Shown: piece after piece, positions 7,471 to 14,636 of the stretch
Numbering within the stretch: position 1 is the stretch's first letter
Layout: each line of letters starts with the position of its first letter
DNA from: Methylocystaceae bacterium
Lineage (GTDB): Bacteria; Pseudomonadota; Alphaproteobacteria; Rhizobiales; Beijerinckiaceae
Direction of reading: 5' to 3'
Length of the DNA: 19,264 nt
NCBI GenBank assembly: GCA_003152255.1
Contig: PLZT01000196.1
Location: forward strand, 1 to 19,264
Notes under the pieces: generated by a model
The model's input: only the letters and a program-made list of their open reading frames with translations
Told to the model about the DNA's origin: nothing
Databases searched by the model: none
Made by a program: the position numbers and the translations under genes

Positions 7471-8964
7471 ATGACGCTCCTCATGCCCGCGCCCGAGCCG
7501 GAAATCCTCTCGCGCCGCGACGAGATTTTGGCGCGGCTGCGCGCGATCCTTCCGGCGCAAAGCGTGATCGCCGACGAGACCGCGCGCCGCGCCTATGACT
7601 GCGACGCCTTCACCATGTATCGCGCGCTGCCGCTGGTCGTTGCGCTGCCGGAAACGGTAGCGCAGGTGCAAGCGATCATGGCGCTGGCGCAAGAGATGAA
7701 TGTGAAGATCGTGCCGCGCGGCGCCGGCACGTCGCTCTCTGGCGGCTCGATGCCGCTCGAAGACGGCATTCTCTTGGGCATGTCGAAATTCAACCGCATC
7801 CTCGAAATCGACTATGAAAACCGCTGCGCGCGCGTGCAGCCCGGCGTGCAGAATCTGGCGATCTCCAGGGCGGTGGAAGCCGAGGGCTTTTATTACGCGC
7901 CCGATCCGTCCTCGCAGATCGCCTGTTCGATCGGCGGCAATGTCGCGGAAAACGCCGGCGGCGTGCACTGCCTCAAATACGGCCTCACCACCAATAATAT
8001 TCTAGGGCTCGAGGTCGTGCTGATGGGCGGCGAGATCGTCCGTCTCGGCGGCAAGCATCTCGACAGCGAACTATACGACCTCATGGGTTTGATGACCGGC
8101 TCGGAAGGGCTGCTCGGCGTCGTCACCGAAATCACCGTGCGAATCCTGCGCAAGCCTCCGGCGGCGCGCGGGCTTTTGCTGGGCTTTTCCAGCGTCGAGG
8201 CCGGCGCGCGTTGCGTCGGCGCGATTATTTCGCGCGGCATTATTCCCGGCGGCCTCGAGATGATGGACAAGGCCACCATCGACGCGGTGGAGCGATTCCA
8301 GCCTTGCGGCTACCCGTCCGACGCGGCGGCGCTGGTGATCGTCGAACTCGACGGAACGGCGGCGGAGGTGGATTTGCTCGTCGGCGTCGTCGAGCAAATC
8401 GCCCGAGCGGAGGGCGCGACGACGACGAAGGTTTCGACCAGCGAGGCCGAGCGGCTGCGATTTTGGGCCGGGCGCAAAAACGCCTTTCCGGCGGTGAGCT
8501 GCATCGGCCCCGATTATCTCTGCATGGACGGCACGATCCCGCGCGGAAAACTTCCCGAAGTGCTGATCGGCATGGAGGCGCTGGCGCGCGAGCACGGGCT
8601 GCGCGTCGCCAATGTGTTTCACGCCGGCGACGGCAATCTGCATCCGCTCATTCTCTACGACGCGTCGATCGACGGCGACATCGCGCGGGCCGAGGCGCTA
8701 GGCGCCGATATCTTGCGGCTCTGCGTCGCGGTCGGCGGCGTGCTGACCGGCGAGCATGGCGTCGGCGTCGAAAAACGCGATCTGATGGGCGAGATGTTCA
8801 ACGAGGTCGATCTGGCGCAGCAGATGCGCGTCAAATGCGCCTTCGATCCCGCCGGGCGGCTCAATCCCGGCAAGGTGTTTCCGACGCTGCGCCGCTGCGC
8901 GGAAATGGGCGCGATGCACGTCGTCGCCGGCGCCATGCCCTTTCCCGATCTGCCGAGGTTTTGA
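7471..8964 (+). CDS. glcD: Glycolate oxidase FAD-linked subunit GlcD
   Basis: Encodes 497 residues, the family length. It is an FAD-dependent 2-hydroxyacid dehydrogenase of the PCMH (VAO) type. The FAD-binding block VPRGAGTSLSGG lies at residues 81-92, followed by SSQIACSIGGNVAENAGGVHCLKYG. The C-terminal FAD-oxidase domain has NVFHAGDGNLHP, GVLTGEHGVGVEKRDLMG and LNPGKVFP, all typical of GlcD. With GlcE and GlcF it oxidises glycolate to glyoxylate and passes electrons to the membrane quinone pool. D-lactate dehydrogenases look similar, but the immediate glcE and glcF neighbours settle the call. There is a 2-nt gap to glcE. In this setting the product glyoxylate can enter the serine cycle at serine-glyoxylate aminotransferase. 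Confidence 0.95.
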   Translation: MTLLMPAPEPEILSRRDEILARLRAILPAQSVIADETARRAYDCDAFTMYRALPLVVALPETVAQVQAIMALAQEMNVKIVPRGAGTSLSGGSMPLEDGILLGMSKFNRILEIDYENRCARVQPGVQNLAISRAVEAEGFYYAPDPSSQIACSIGGNVAENAGGVHCLKYGLTTNNILGLEVVLMGGEIVRLGGKHLDSELYDLMGLMTGSEGLLGVVTEITVRILRKPPAARGLLLGFSSVEAGARCVGAIISRGIIPGGLEMMDKATIDAVERFQPCGYPSDAAALVIVELDGTAAEVDLLVGVVEQIARAEGATTTKVSTSEAERLRFWAGRKNAFPAVSCIGPDYLCMDGTIPRGKLPEVLIGMEALAREHGLRVANVFHAGDGNLHPLILYDASIDGDIARAEALGADILRLCVAVGGVLTGEHGVGVEKRDLMGEMFNEVDLAQQMRVKCAFDPAGRLNPGKVFPTLRRCAEMGAMHVVAGAMPFPDLPRF

Positions 8965-8966
8965 CG

Positions 8967-10169
8967 ATGACGCGCCTCGCGCCGCGAGACGAAGCCGAAC
9001 TCGCCGAGGTCATTCGCGCGGCCAACGCCAGCGGCGCGCCGCTTAAACTCACCGCCGCCGGCTCCAAGACCCAGCTAGGCCGCCCCGCGACCGGCGAGGA
9101 ACTCTCGCTCGCCGCGCTCGAAGGCGTGACGCTTTACGAGCCGGAAGAGCTGGTGATCTCCGCGCGCGCCGGCACGCCGCTGGCCGAGATCGAGGCGCTG
9201 CTGGAGGCCCATGGCCAGCATCTCGCCTTTGAACCCGTGGATTACGGTCCGCTGCTCGGCCTCGCCTGGGGACAGGGCACCATCGGCGGCCTGGTCGCCG
9301 TCGGCGGCGGCGGTCCACGCCGCATCAAGGCGGGCGCGCTGCGCGATCATCTGCTGGGCTTTCGCTGCGTCACCGGGCGCGGCGAGATCGTCAAATCCGG
9401 CGGCCGCGTGATGAAGAACGTCACCGGCTATGATCTCTCCAAACTCGTCGCCGGCTCCCACGGCACGCTGGCGGCGCTGACCGAAGTCACCTTCAAGGCG
9501 CTTCCCAAACCCGAAACGGAGCAGACGCTGCTGTTCACGGGACTTGGAGAGGAGGCTGGCGCCGCGGCGCTGCGCGCGGCTTCCGGCTCGCCTTATGAGC
9601 CGAGCGGGTTGGCGCTGCTCCCCAGGCTCACCGCGCCGCTTCGCCTCGACGTGAACGCGGCGGCGATTCGCCTCGAGGGGCCGGCGATTTCCGTCGCGCG
9701 GCGGCTCGACGATTTGCGGGCGTTGCTGGCCGAGCGCGGTGGGGCTTTCGAGACATTGCCGCAAGCGGAGTCCGCCGCTTTGTGGCGGGCGCTGCGCGAC
9801 GCGGCGCCGGTCGCGGGCCAACCTGGGCAGGTGTGGCGCATATCGGTCGCGCCCACCGAGGGTTATAAGCTGGTCGCCGGGCTGCGCGAGGCCGAGGCCC
9901 CCTTGCTCGCGCATTTTTACGACTGGGCGGGCGGTCTGGTCTGGCTGTGTCTCGAGCCCGCGCCGGACGCTCACGCCGCGCTGTTGCGAACGGTGATCGG
10001 CCGGCTCGGCGGCCACGCCACGCTCATTCGCGCGAGCGCCGAGGTTCGCGCGGCGGTCGATGTGTTCCAGCCGCAGCCGCCGGCGCTGGCGGCGCTGACG
10101 CGGCGCGTGAAGGAGAGTTTCGACCCCGCGCATATTTTGGAGCGCGGCCGCCTGCGCGCGGAGTTCTAA
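8967..10169 (+). CDS. glcE: Glycolate oxidase subunit GlcE
   Basis: Encodes 400 residues from the ATG at 8967, two bases after the glcD stop, so translation is probably coupled. It is a shortened FAD-binding PCMH protein. PLKLTAAGSKTQLGRP near the N-terminus, GTIGGLVAVGGGGPRRIKAG, and RVMKNVTGYDLSKLVAGSHGTLAALTEVTFKALPKPE are the diagnostic GlcE blocks. In E. coli all three Glc subunits are needed for glycolate oxidase activity. The open frame continues far upstream of 8967, but that part overlaps glcD in another frame and does not resemble a protein. It ends 4 nt before glcF. Confidence 0.93.
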   Translation: MTRLAPRDEAELAEVIRAANASGAPLKLTAAGSKTQLGRPATGEELSLAALEGVTLYEPEELVISARAGTPLAEIEALLEAHGQHLAFEPVDYGPLLGLAWGQGTIGGLVAVGGGGPRRIKAGALRDHLLGFRCVTGRGEIVKSGGRVMKNVTGYDLSKLVAGSHGTLAALTEVTFKALPKPETEQTLLFTGLGEEAGAAALRAASGSPYEPSGLALLPRLTAPLRLDVNAAAIRLEGPAISVARRLDDLRALLAERGGAFETLPQAESAALWRALRDAAPVAGQPGQVWRISVAPTEGYKLVAGLREAEAPLLAHFYDWAGGLVWLCLEPAPDAHAALLRTVIGRLGGHATLIRASAEVRAAVDVFQPQPPALAALTRRVKESFDPAHILERGRLRAEF

Positions 10170-10173
10170 CGCA

Positions 10174-11466
10174 ATGCAAACGCATTTCTCATTGGCCGCT
10201 CTCGCCGACCCCGACATGGCGCGGTCGGAAAAGATTTTGCGCGCCTGCGTGCATTGCGGCTTTTGCACCGCGACCTGCCCGACGTTTCTGCTCACCGGCG
10301 ACGAACTCGATTCGCCGCGCGGGCGCATCTATCTGATCAAGGAAATGCTGGAGAACGAGCGCCCCGCCGACGCGCGCACGACGCGCCACATCGACCGTTG
10401 CCTCTCCTGTCTTTCCTGCATGACCACCTGTCCATCGAGCGTGCATTACATGCATCTCGTCGATCACGCCCGCGCCCATATCGAGCAGACTTATGCGCGC
10501 CCGTTGAGCGAGCGGTTTTTGCGCGGCGCCCTGGCTTTCATTCTGGCGCGGCCAAAACTGTTTCGCCTCGCCCTGCGCGGGGCGGCGCTGGCGCGGCCTT
10601 TCGCCAAGGCGCTGCCGGGGCGGCTGCGCGGCCTCGTCGCGATGGCCCCGAAGCGCCTGCCCGCGCCCTCACTGGCCGACCGGCCGCAAGTGTTTCCATC
10701 ACAGGGCGCGCGCAAGATGCGCGTCGCCTTGCTGAGCGGCTGCGCCCAGACCGTGCTCGACACGCGCATCAACGAGGCCACGATACGGCTCCTGACCCGC
10801 CATGGCGTCGAGGTCGTGGTCGCGCGGGGCGCGGGCTGTTGCGGCGCGCTGACGCATCATCTCGGCAAAACGCGGGAGTCCCGCGCCTTCGCCGCGCGCA
10901 ACATCGAGGCTTGGTCGCGCGAGATCGAGGCGGGCGGACTCGACGCGGTCGTCATCAACACCTCGGGCTGCGGCGTGATCGTGAAGGATTACGGCTTCAT
11001 GTTCCAGGATGACGCGCGGCTGGCGGGAAAGGCGGCGCATATCTCCGCCATCGCGCGCGATGTGAGCGAGATCCTGGCCCAGATCGACTTTGCGCCGACG
11101 GGAACGACCCCGCCGCTGCGCGTCGCCTATCACGCCGCCTGCTCGCTGCAACATGGGCAGCGGATCACGGAACAACCGCTCGCCTTGCTGAAGGCCGCCG
11201 GCTTCGCCGCGATGGCGGTTCCCGAAGGCCATATCTGCTGCGGCTCGGCCGGCACCTATAATCTGTTGCAGCCGGAACTGGCCGAGCAACTGCGCGCGCG
11301 CAAGGTGGGCAATATCGAATCCCTGGCGCCCGACGTCATCGCCGCCGGCAATCTCGGCTGCATGATCCAGATCGGCGGCGGAACCGATGTTCCCGCCCTG
11401 CATCTGGTGGAGCTTTTGGACTGGGCCAGCGGCGGCCCTCGCCCCGAAGCGCTCGCGTCTGCATAA
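10174..11466 (+). CDS. glcF: Glycolate oxidase iron-sulfur subunit GlcF
   Basis: Encodes 430 residues, slightly longer than the usual 405-410. It has two ferredoxin-type 4Fe-4S motifs, with cysteines at 25, 28, 31 and 35 and at 76, 79, 82 and 86, each last cysteine followed by proline. Two CCG (DUF224) domains follow, marked by GAGCCGALTHHLGKTRE and by EGHICCGSAGTYNLLQPELAEQL. It carries electrons from the GlcD/GlcE flavins toward the quinone pool, probably at the inner face of the membrane. It is the last gene of the glcDEF set. The 97 nt after it hold no obvious T-tract terminator. Confidence 0.94.
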   Translation: MQTHFSLAALADPDMARSEKILRACVHCGFCTATCPTFLLTGDELDSPRGRIYLIKEMLENERPADARTTRHIDRCLSCLSCMTTCPSSVHYMHLVDHARAHIEQTYARPLSERFLRGALAFILARPKLFRLALRGAALARPFAKALPGRLRGLVAMAPKRLPAPSLADRPQVFPSQGARKMRVALLSGCAQTVLDTRINEATIRLLTRHGVEVVVARGAGCCGALTHHLGKTRESRAFAARNIEAWSREIEAGGLDAVVINTSGCGVIVKDYGFMFQDDARLAGKAAHISAIARDVSEILAQIDFAPTGTTPPLRVAYHAACSLQHGQRITEQPLALLKAAGFAAMAVPEGHICCGSAGTYNLLQPELAEQLRARKVGNIESLAPDVIAAGNLGCMIQIGGGTDVPALHLVELLDWASGGPRPEALASA

Positions 11467-11563
11467 CATTTAGGCTGTCACTTGCATTGCGCCAGCCGCG
11501 CTCGGGCCTTAAGTCGAGTCGTGGCCATCCGAAGTTAGAACTCTAATTAAATGGGAGATTCCG

Positions 11564-11770
11564 ATGAAAATTTCCGCCCGCAACGCGCTCAAGGGCAAGG
11601 TTGTCGAGATCAAAAAAGGATCGACGACGGCCCATGTGCAAATCGATGTCAACGGCTCCATAGTGACCGCTTCGATCACCAATGAGGCCGTCGATGAATT
11701 GGGTCTCCACGTCGGCCAATCCGTTCACGCGGTGATCAAATCCTCCGACGTGATGGTTGCCGTTCCCTGA
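11564..11770 (+). CDS. mop: Molbindin (single Mop/TOBE domain protein)
   Basis: Encodes 68 residues, one complete Mop domain. MKISARNALKGKVVEIKKGSTTAHVQIDVNG and ITNEAVDELGLHVGQSVHAVIKSSDVMVAV are the usual molbindin beta-strand blocks. Such proteins assemble into small cytoplasmic oligomers that bind molybdate or tungstate and act in storage or homeostasis. GGGAG (11552-11556) lies a few bases before the ATG, a good ribosome site. It stands alone: no ModABC transporter or molybdoenzyme is in view. The same domain occurs at the C-terminus of ModC and ModE proteins, but here it is a free-standing gene. Its link to the glycolate operon, if any, is unclear. Confidence 0.9.
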   Translation: MKISARNALKGKVVEIKKGSTTAHVQIDVNGSIVTASITNEAVDELGLHVGQSVHAVIKSSDVMVAVP

Positions 11771-11832
11771 GAGGCGGCGCCTCGATAGCGCGCATGAAGG
11801 GCTGGCGCCCGGTTTGATCCGATGGTTGCGAG

Positions 11833-11874
11833 CGGGTCGATCCGTTCCGTTTTGAAACGGAAATGGATCACCCG
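11833..11874. promoter_or_regulatory. Long dyad (42 bp) between mop and the small membrane protein gene
   Basis: Three stacked stem segments pair in order: CGGGT/ACCCG, GATCC/GGATC and TTCCGTTT/AAACGGAA, 18 base pairs in all, with a 2-nt TG centre and one or two unpaired bases between segments. The inner 18 bp (11845-11862) are a perfect palindrome apart from the centre. No T-tract follows, so a plain Rho-independent terminator is unlikely. It ends 23 nt before the start at 11898 and could be an operator, an mRNA hairpin or a small repeat. Confidence 0.55.
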
Positions 11875-11897
11875 AGGCAATCATCGGGAAACACGCC

Positions 11898-12128
11898 ATG
11901 CCGCGACTTATTGTCAATGTGAACCACGCCTATTCCGCCAACCGGCCGGCGCGAAAGTTCGGCCCGACCGGGCGACCCATCCGCGACTTGGATGCGCTGA
12001 TCCAAGACAATGAAGCGCGGGAAGCCCTGATCGACCCGCGTGTTCTGGCGGGGATAGCGCTGTTGATCCTCGTCGCCGGCTTGGTGCTGGCCCTCGCGTG
12101 GTGGCGCGTGATTCACTTTCCGCATTAG
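11898..12128 (+). CDS. Small hypothetical membrane protein (single predicted membrane segment)
   Basis: A 76-residue open frame that I do not recognise. The N-terminal part is polar and basic (MPRLIVNVNHAYSANRPARKFG). One strongly hydrophobic stretch at about residues 48-72 (VLAGIALLILVAGLVLALAWWR) is a convincing membrane helix and is followed by a short tail, VIHFPH. The helix is the main evidence that the frame is real, since antisense shadows rarely give such a clean segment. A weak purine run (GGGAAA near 11890) precedes the ATG. An open frame on the opposite strand overlaps it but has no protein character. The start and the reality of the gene remain uncertain. Confidence 0.5.
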   Translation: MPRLIVNVNHAYSANRPARKFGPTGRPIRDLDALIQDNEAREALIDPRVLAGIALLILVAGLVLALAWWRVIHFPH

Positions 12129-12169
12129 GCCAGTCGATTTTAAGTCCTCGCGGAGCGGTAAAACGAGAC

Positions 12170-12192
12170 GGCCAGCGAAGGAAGCGCTGGCC
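12170..12192 (+). terminator. Stem-loop after the small membrane protein gene
   Basis: GGCCAGCG (12170-12177) pairs perfectly with CGCTGGCC (12185-12192) around a 7-nt loop, 41 nt after the stop at 12128. No T-tract follows, so termination is only a possibility. Confidence 0.35.
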
Positions 12193-12327
12193 TGTATCGA
12201 GGCATCCGACCATGACGCTCTACCGCCAAGAGCGCCGGGGCGAGTGGGAGGTCTTCGCGCGTCGCGGCGGATGTCGCCAAGCTCGCGGCGCTGCTTCGGC
12301 TTTTCCCGCGCATTGACTAGATTTTTG

Positions 12328-12376
12328 TTTTGACGCGTTTTCTGAACCGGTTTCCACTTCGTTCGAAAACGCTTTA
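12328..12376. repeat. Rhizobiales-type short palindromic repeat
   Basis: GCGTTTT at 12335-12341 and AAAACGC at 12366-12372 flank a core containing GAACCGGTTTCCACTTCG. I recall this wording, an A+T-edged palindrome around CCGGTTTCCACTTCG, as a very frequent dispersed intergenic element in Bradyrhizobium and related Rhizobiales. The identification is from memory. It lies just upstream of the YchJ-family gene and may form part of its leader. Confidence 0.55.
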
Positions 12377-12412
12377 GAAGAGCGCGATGATTCTCGCTGG
12401 ACGCATCCCCAA

Positions 12413-12928
12413 ATGACCGACACGACCTGCCCCTGCCGCCTGCGCGACGCGGCTCCGTTGCCTTATTCCGCCTGCTGCGCGCCCGTTCTCGAAGCGGGCA
12501 AGCCGGCCCCCACCGCGCAAGCCCTGATGCGGGCGCGCTACAGCGCCTTCGCGCTCGGCAAGATCGATTTCCTGTACGAGTCGCTGGCGCCCGAGGCGCG
12601 TCACGATTTCGACCGCAAGGCGGTGACTCACTGGGCGTCGCAGTCGCAATGGCTGGGGCTCGACATTGTCTCGACCGAACAGGGCGAGGCCGGCGACACG
12701 ACGGGCTTCGTCGAATTCATCGCGCATTTCGTCCTCGACGGAGAGCAGCGCGCGCATCGCGAACGCTCGCTGTTTCGCTTCGACGCGGAAGACGGGCGCT
12801 GGTATTTCGTCGACGAAGCCAACCGCAAGCCGGCGCCGATCATCAAGGGAGCGCAGCCCGGACGCAATGATCCCTGCCCCTGCGGCTCCGGCAAGAAATA
12901 TAAGAAGTGCTGCGGCGCCGCCGCTTGA
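12413..12928 (+). CDS. ychJ: YchJ-family protein with C-terminal SEC-C zinc motif
   Basis: Encodes 171 residues. The N-terminus has CPC at residues 6-8 and an ACCAP motif, then [23 protein letters not shown]. These, with an NTF2-like central domain ending in [15 protein letters not shown], are typical of YchJ (UPF0225). The C-terminus is a SEC-C motif, [18 protein letters not shown] (residues 150-167), with four cysteines expected to bind zinc. The cellular role of the family is poorly defined; SEC-C motifs in SecA bind SecB and ribosomes. No ribosome-binding site precedes the ATG, and an ATG at 12387 runs into a stop at once, so 12413 is the first usable ATG. It converges on potC, with 14 nt between the two stop codons. 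Confidence 0.88.
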   Translation: MTDTTCPCRLRDAAPLPYSACCAPVLEAGKPAPTAQALMRARYSAFALGKIDFLYESLAPEARHDFDRKAVTHWASQSQWLGLDIVSTEQGEAGDTTGFVEFIAHFVLDGEQRAHRERSLFRFDAEDGRWYFVDEANRKPAPIIKGAQPGRNDPCPCGSGKKYKKCCGAAA

Positions 12929-12947
12929 GAGCGCGGCGTTTCTCAAG
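12924..12947. terminator. Hairpin containing both convergent stop codons
   Basis: CTTGAGA (12924-12930) pairs with TCTCAAG (12941-12947) around a 10-nt loop. The ychJ stop (12926-12928) and the potC stop on the other strand (12943-12945) sit at symmetrical places in the two arms. It could act as a bidirectional terminator, but neither strand has a good T-tract. Confidence 0.4.
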
Positions 12948-13722
12948 CCAAATCGCGCGCGGGCCGGTTTAGCGCCAGCGCCGAAATGGCGAGAATGATC
13001 CCGACGAAGCCCAGCAAAAGCGTCGAGATCGCATTGACCTCGGGCGTCACGCCGAGCCGCACTTGCGAATAAATCCGCATCGGCAGCGTCGTCGCCCCCG
13101 GTCCGGTGGTGAAACTGGCGATCACGAGATCGTCGAGCGAGAGCGTGAAGGCCAGCAGAAAGGCGCTGGCGAGAGACGGCGCTATCGCCGGCAGCACGAC
13201 CAGCGCGAAGGCCCGCATAGGCGTCGCGCCGAGATCCATCGCCGCTTCCTCTTGCGACGGGTCGCGGGCGCGCAGGGCCGCCAGCAACACGACGCTGGTG
13301 AAACACATGGTGAAGGTCGCATGGGCGATCACCAGCGTGACAAAGCCGCGCTCGAAACCAAAGGCGACAAAAGCGCTCAGCAAGGCGAGGCCCAGCACGA
13401 CCTCCGGCAACACGAGGGGCGCGTATACCGCGCCAAGGAACAGCCCGCGCGTGCGAAAACCGCCAAAGCGCGCCAACGCCACCGCCGCGGCGAGGCCAAG
13501 CAGCGTGGCTATGGCCGCCGACAGAGCCGCGACGGAAAGACTGATCTTGGCGGCGTTCAGCATCGCCGCGTCATCCAGCAGCGCCACGTACCATTTGGTG
13601 GAGAACCCGCCCCAGACCGTCACGAGTTTCGAGGCGTTGAAGCTCATCGCCGCGAGAATCAGAATCGGCCCGTAAAGGAAAGCGAAGCCCAGCAGCAGGA
13701 CGCAGAAGCGGGCGAATCTCAC
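12943..13722 (-). CDS. potC: ABC transporter permease, spermidine/putrescine type (PotC/PotI-like)
   Basis: Encodes 259 residues from a GTG at 13722 that overlaps the preceding stop by four bases (GTGA), so this is the coupled start. The open frame extends further upstream, but that part overlaps potB and lacks protein character. It is a polytopic inner-membrane protein of the BPD_transp_1 fold, beginning FCVLLLGFAFLYGPILILAAMSFN. The cytoplasmic EAA loop reads EEAAMDLGATPMRAFALVVLPAIAPSL and contacts the ATPase. FSTKWYVALL and LDDLVIASFTTGPGATTLPM are typical of PotC/PotI. It is the second permease of the set and the last gene of the minus-strand operon. The substrate is inferred from family resemblance; polyamine is most likely. 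Confidence 0.9.
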   Translation of the reverse strand: MRFARFCVLLLGFAFLYGPILILAAMSFNASKLVTVWGGFSTKWYVALLDDAAMLNAAKISLSVAALSAAIATLLGLAAAVALARFGGFRTRGLFLGAVYAPLVLPEVVLGLALLSAFVAFGFERGFVTLVIAHATFTMCFTSVVLLAALRARDPSQEEAAMDLGATPMRAFALVVLPAIAPSLASAFLLAFTLSLDDLVIASFTTGPGATTLPMRIYSQVRLGVTPEVNAISTLLLGFVGIILAISALALNRPARDLA

Positions 13723-14636
13723 GACGGCTGCTCCTCGGCGCGAAGCCGCGCGCGCTCGGCGACGAGCAGCGGGCCAATGAGCAGCGCCAGCAGGATGATC
13801 GCGGCGGCGCTGGCCGCCGGCCAGTCGCGATTGGCGAAAAAATCGTTCCACAGCGTGCGGCCGATCATCAGCGTCTCGGAGCCGCCGAGAAGATCGGGGA
13901 TCACGAATTCGCCGACCGCCGGAATGAACACCAGCAGACAACCGGCGATCACGCCCGGCCGCGACAAGGGCAGCGTGACGCGCCAGAACACTTGCCAAGG
14001 CGACGCGCCAAGGTCCGCCGCCGCCTCGCGCAGCGCGGGGTCTTGCCGCTCCAGCGCCGAATAGAGCGGCAGCAGCATGAACGGCAGATAGCTGTAAACA
14101 ATGCCGATGACGACGGCGGTGTTGGTCGCGTAGATCGAGAGCGGCGCGTCGATGATATGCAGCGCCATCAGCGCATGATTGATCAGGCCTTCGTCTTTCA
14201 ACAGCGCGATCCAGGCGTAGACGCGGATCAAAAAACTCGTCCAAAACGGCGCGACCGCGAGCCCGATCAGCAGGGGTCTCAATCGACGTGGCGCGCGCGC
14301 CATCGCCAGCGCGAAGGGAAAGGCGATCATCAGCATGATCGCCGTGGAGACGCCGGCGATGAGGAGCGAGGTGAGATAGGAATCGAGATAGAGCCGATCG
14401 TCGGCAAGCGCGCGATAGGCGTCGAAGCTCAGCGTCCGCGCTTTAGCGAGAACGCCAGCCAGTCCGTCGTCGATGCTGAACGTGGGTTCGTAAGGCGGGC
14501 GTGTTTCGGCCGGATGCGACAGCGAAATTTTGGCGATCAGCGCCATTGGCGCGAGAAAGAAAACAACGATCCACAGATAGGGCGCCGCCAGCACGGCGCG
14601 CTGTCCGCCCGAGAGCTTTTTGCGTGGGGCGGTCAT
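13719..14636 (-). CDS. potB: ABC transporter permease, spermidine/putrescine type (PotB/PotH-like)
   Basis: Encodes 305 residues from the ATG at 14636, which overlaps the potA stop by four bases (ATGA). An in-frame extension upstream overlaps potA and is arginine-rich noise. Hydrophobic segments begin with AVLAAPYLWIVVFFLAPMALIAKISL. The EAA loop reads REAAADLGASPWQVFWRVTLPLSRPGV. VPAVGEF-type text (FIPAVGEFVIPDLLGG) and MIGRTLWNDFFANRDWPAA are strongly typical of PotB/PotH. It pairs with PotC to form the membrane channel of a binding-protein-dependent importer. No periplasmic binding protein gene occurs in this operon. Confidence 0.92.
   Translation of the reverse strand: MTAPRKKLSGGQRAVLAAPYLWIVVFFLAPMALIAKISLSHPAETRPPYEPTFSIDDGLAGVLAKARTLSFDAYRALADDRLYLDSYLTSLLIAGVSTAIMLMIAFPFALAMARAPRRLRPLLIGLAVAPFWTSFLIRVYAWIALLKDEGLINHALMALHIIDAPLSIYATNTAVVIGIVYSYLPFMLLPLYSALERQDPALREAAADLGASPWQVFWRVTLPLSRPGVIAGCLLVFIPAVGEFVIPDLLGGSETLMIGRTLWNDFFANRDWPAASAAAIILLALLIGPLLVAERARLRAEEQPS

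Larger units (their letters stand above)
12129..12412. other. Intergenic region with a hairpin, a possible gene remnant and a repeat
   Basis: A 284-nt stretch without a confident gene. It holds a hairpin (12170-12192), a short frame starting at ATG 12212 whose sense seems to switch frame near 12260, and a palindromic repeat at 12335-12372. I see no clear promoter for the gene at 12413. Confidence 0.6.

Noticed and set aside
8211..8966. An N-terminal extension of glcE in the same frame
   Set aside because: It lies wholly over glcD in another frame and is arginine-rich noise. The ATG at 8967 fits the GlcE family start.
12330..12358. A promoter for ychJ with -35 TTGACG in the palindromic repeat
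   Set aside because: With a 17-bp spacer the -10 would be TCCACT, a poor match, so it is not listed as a promoter.
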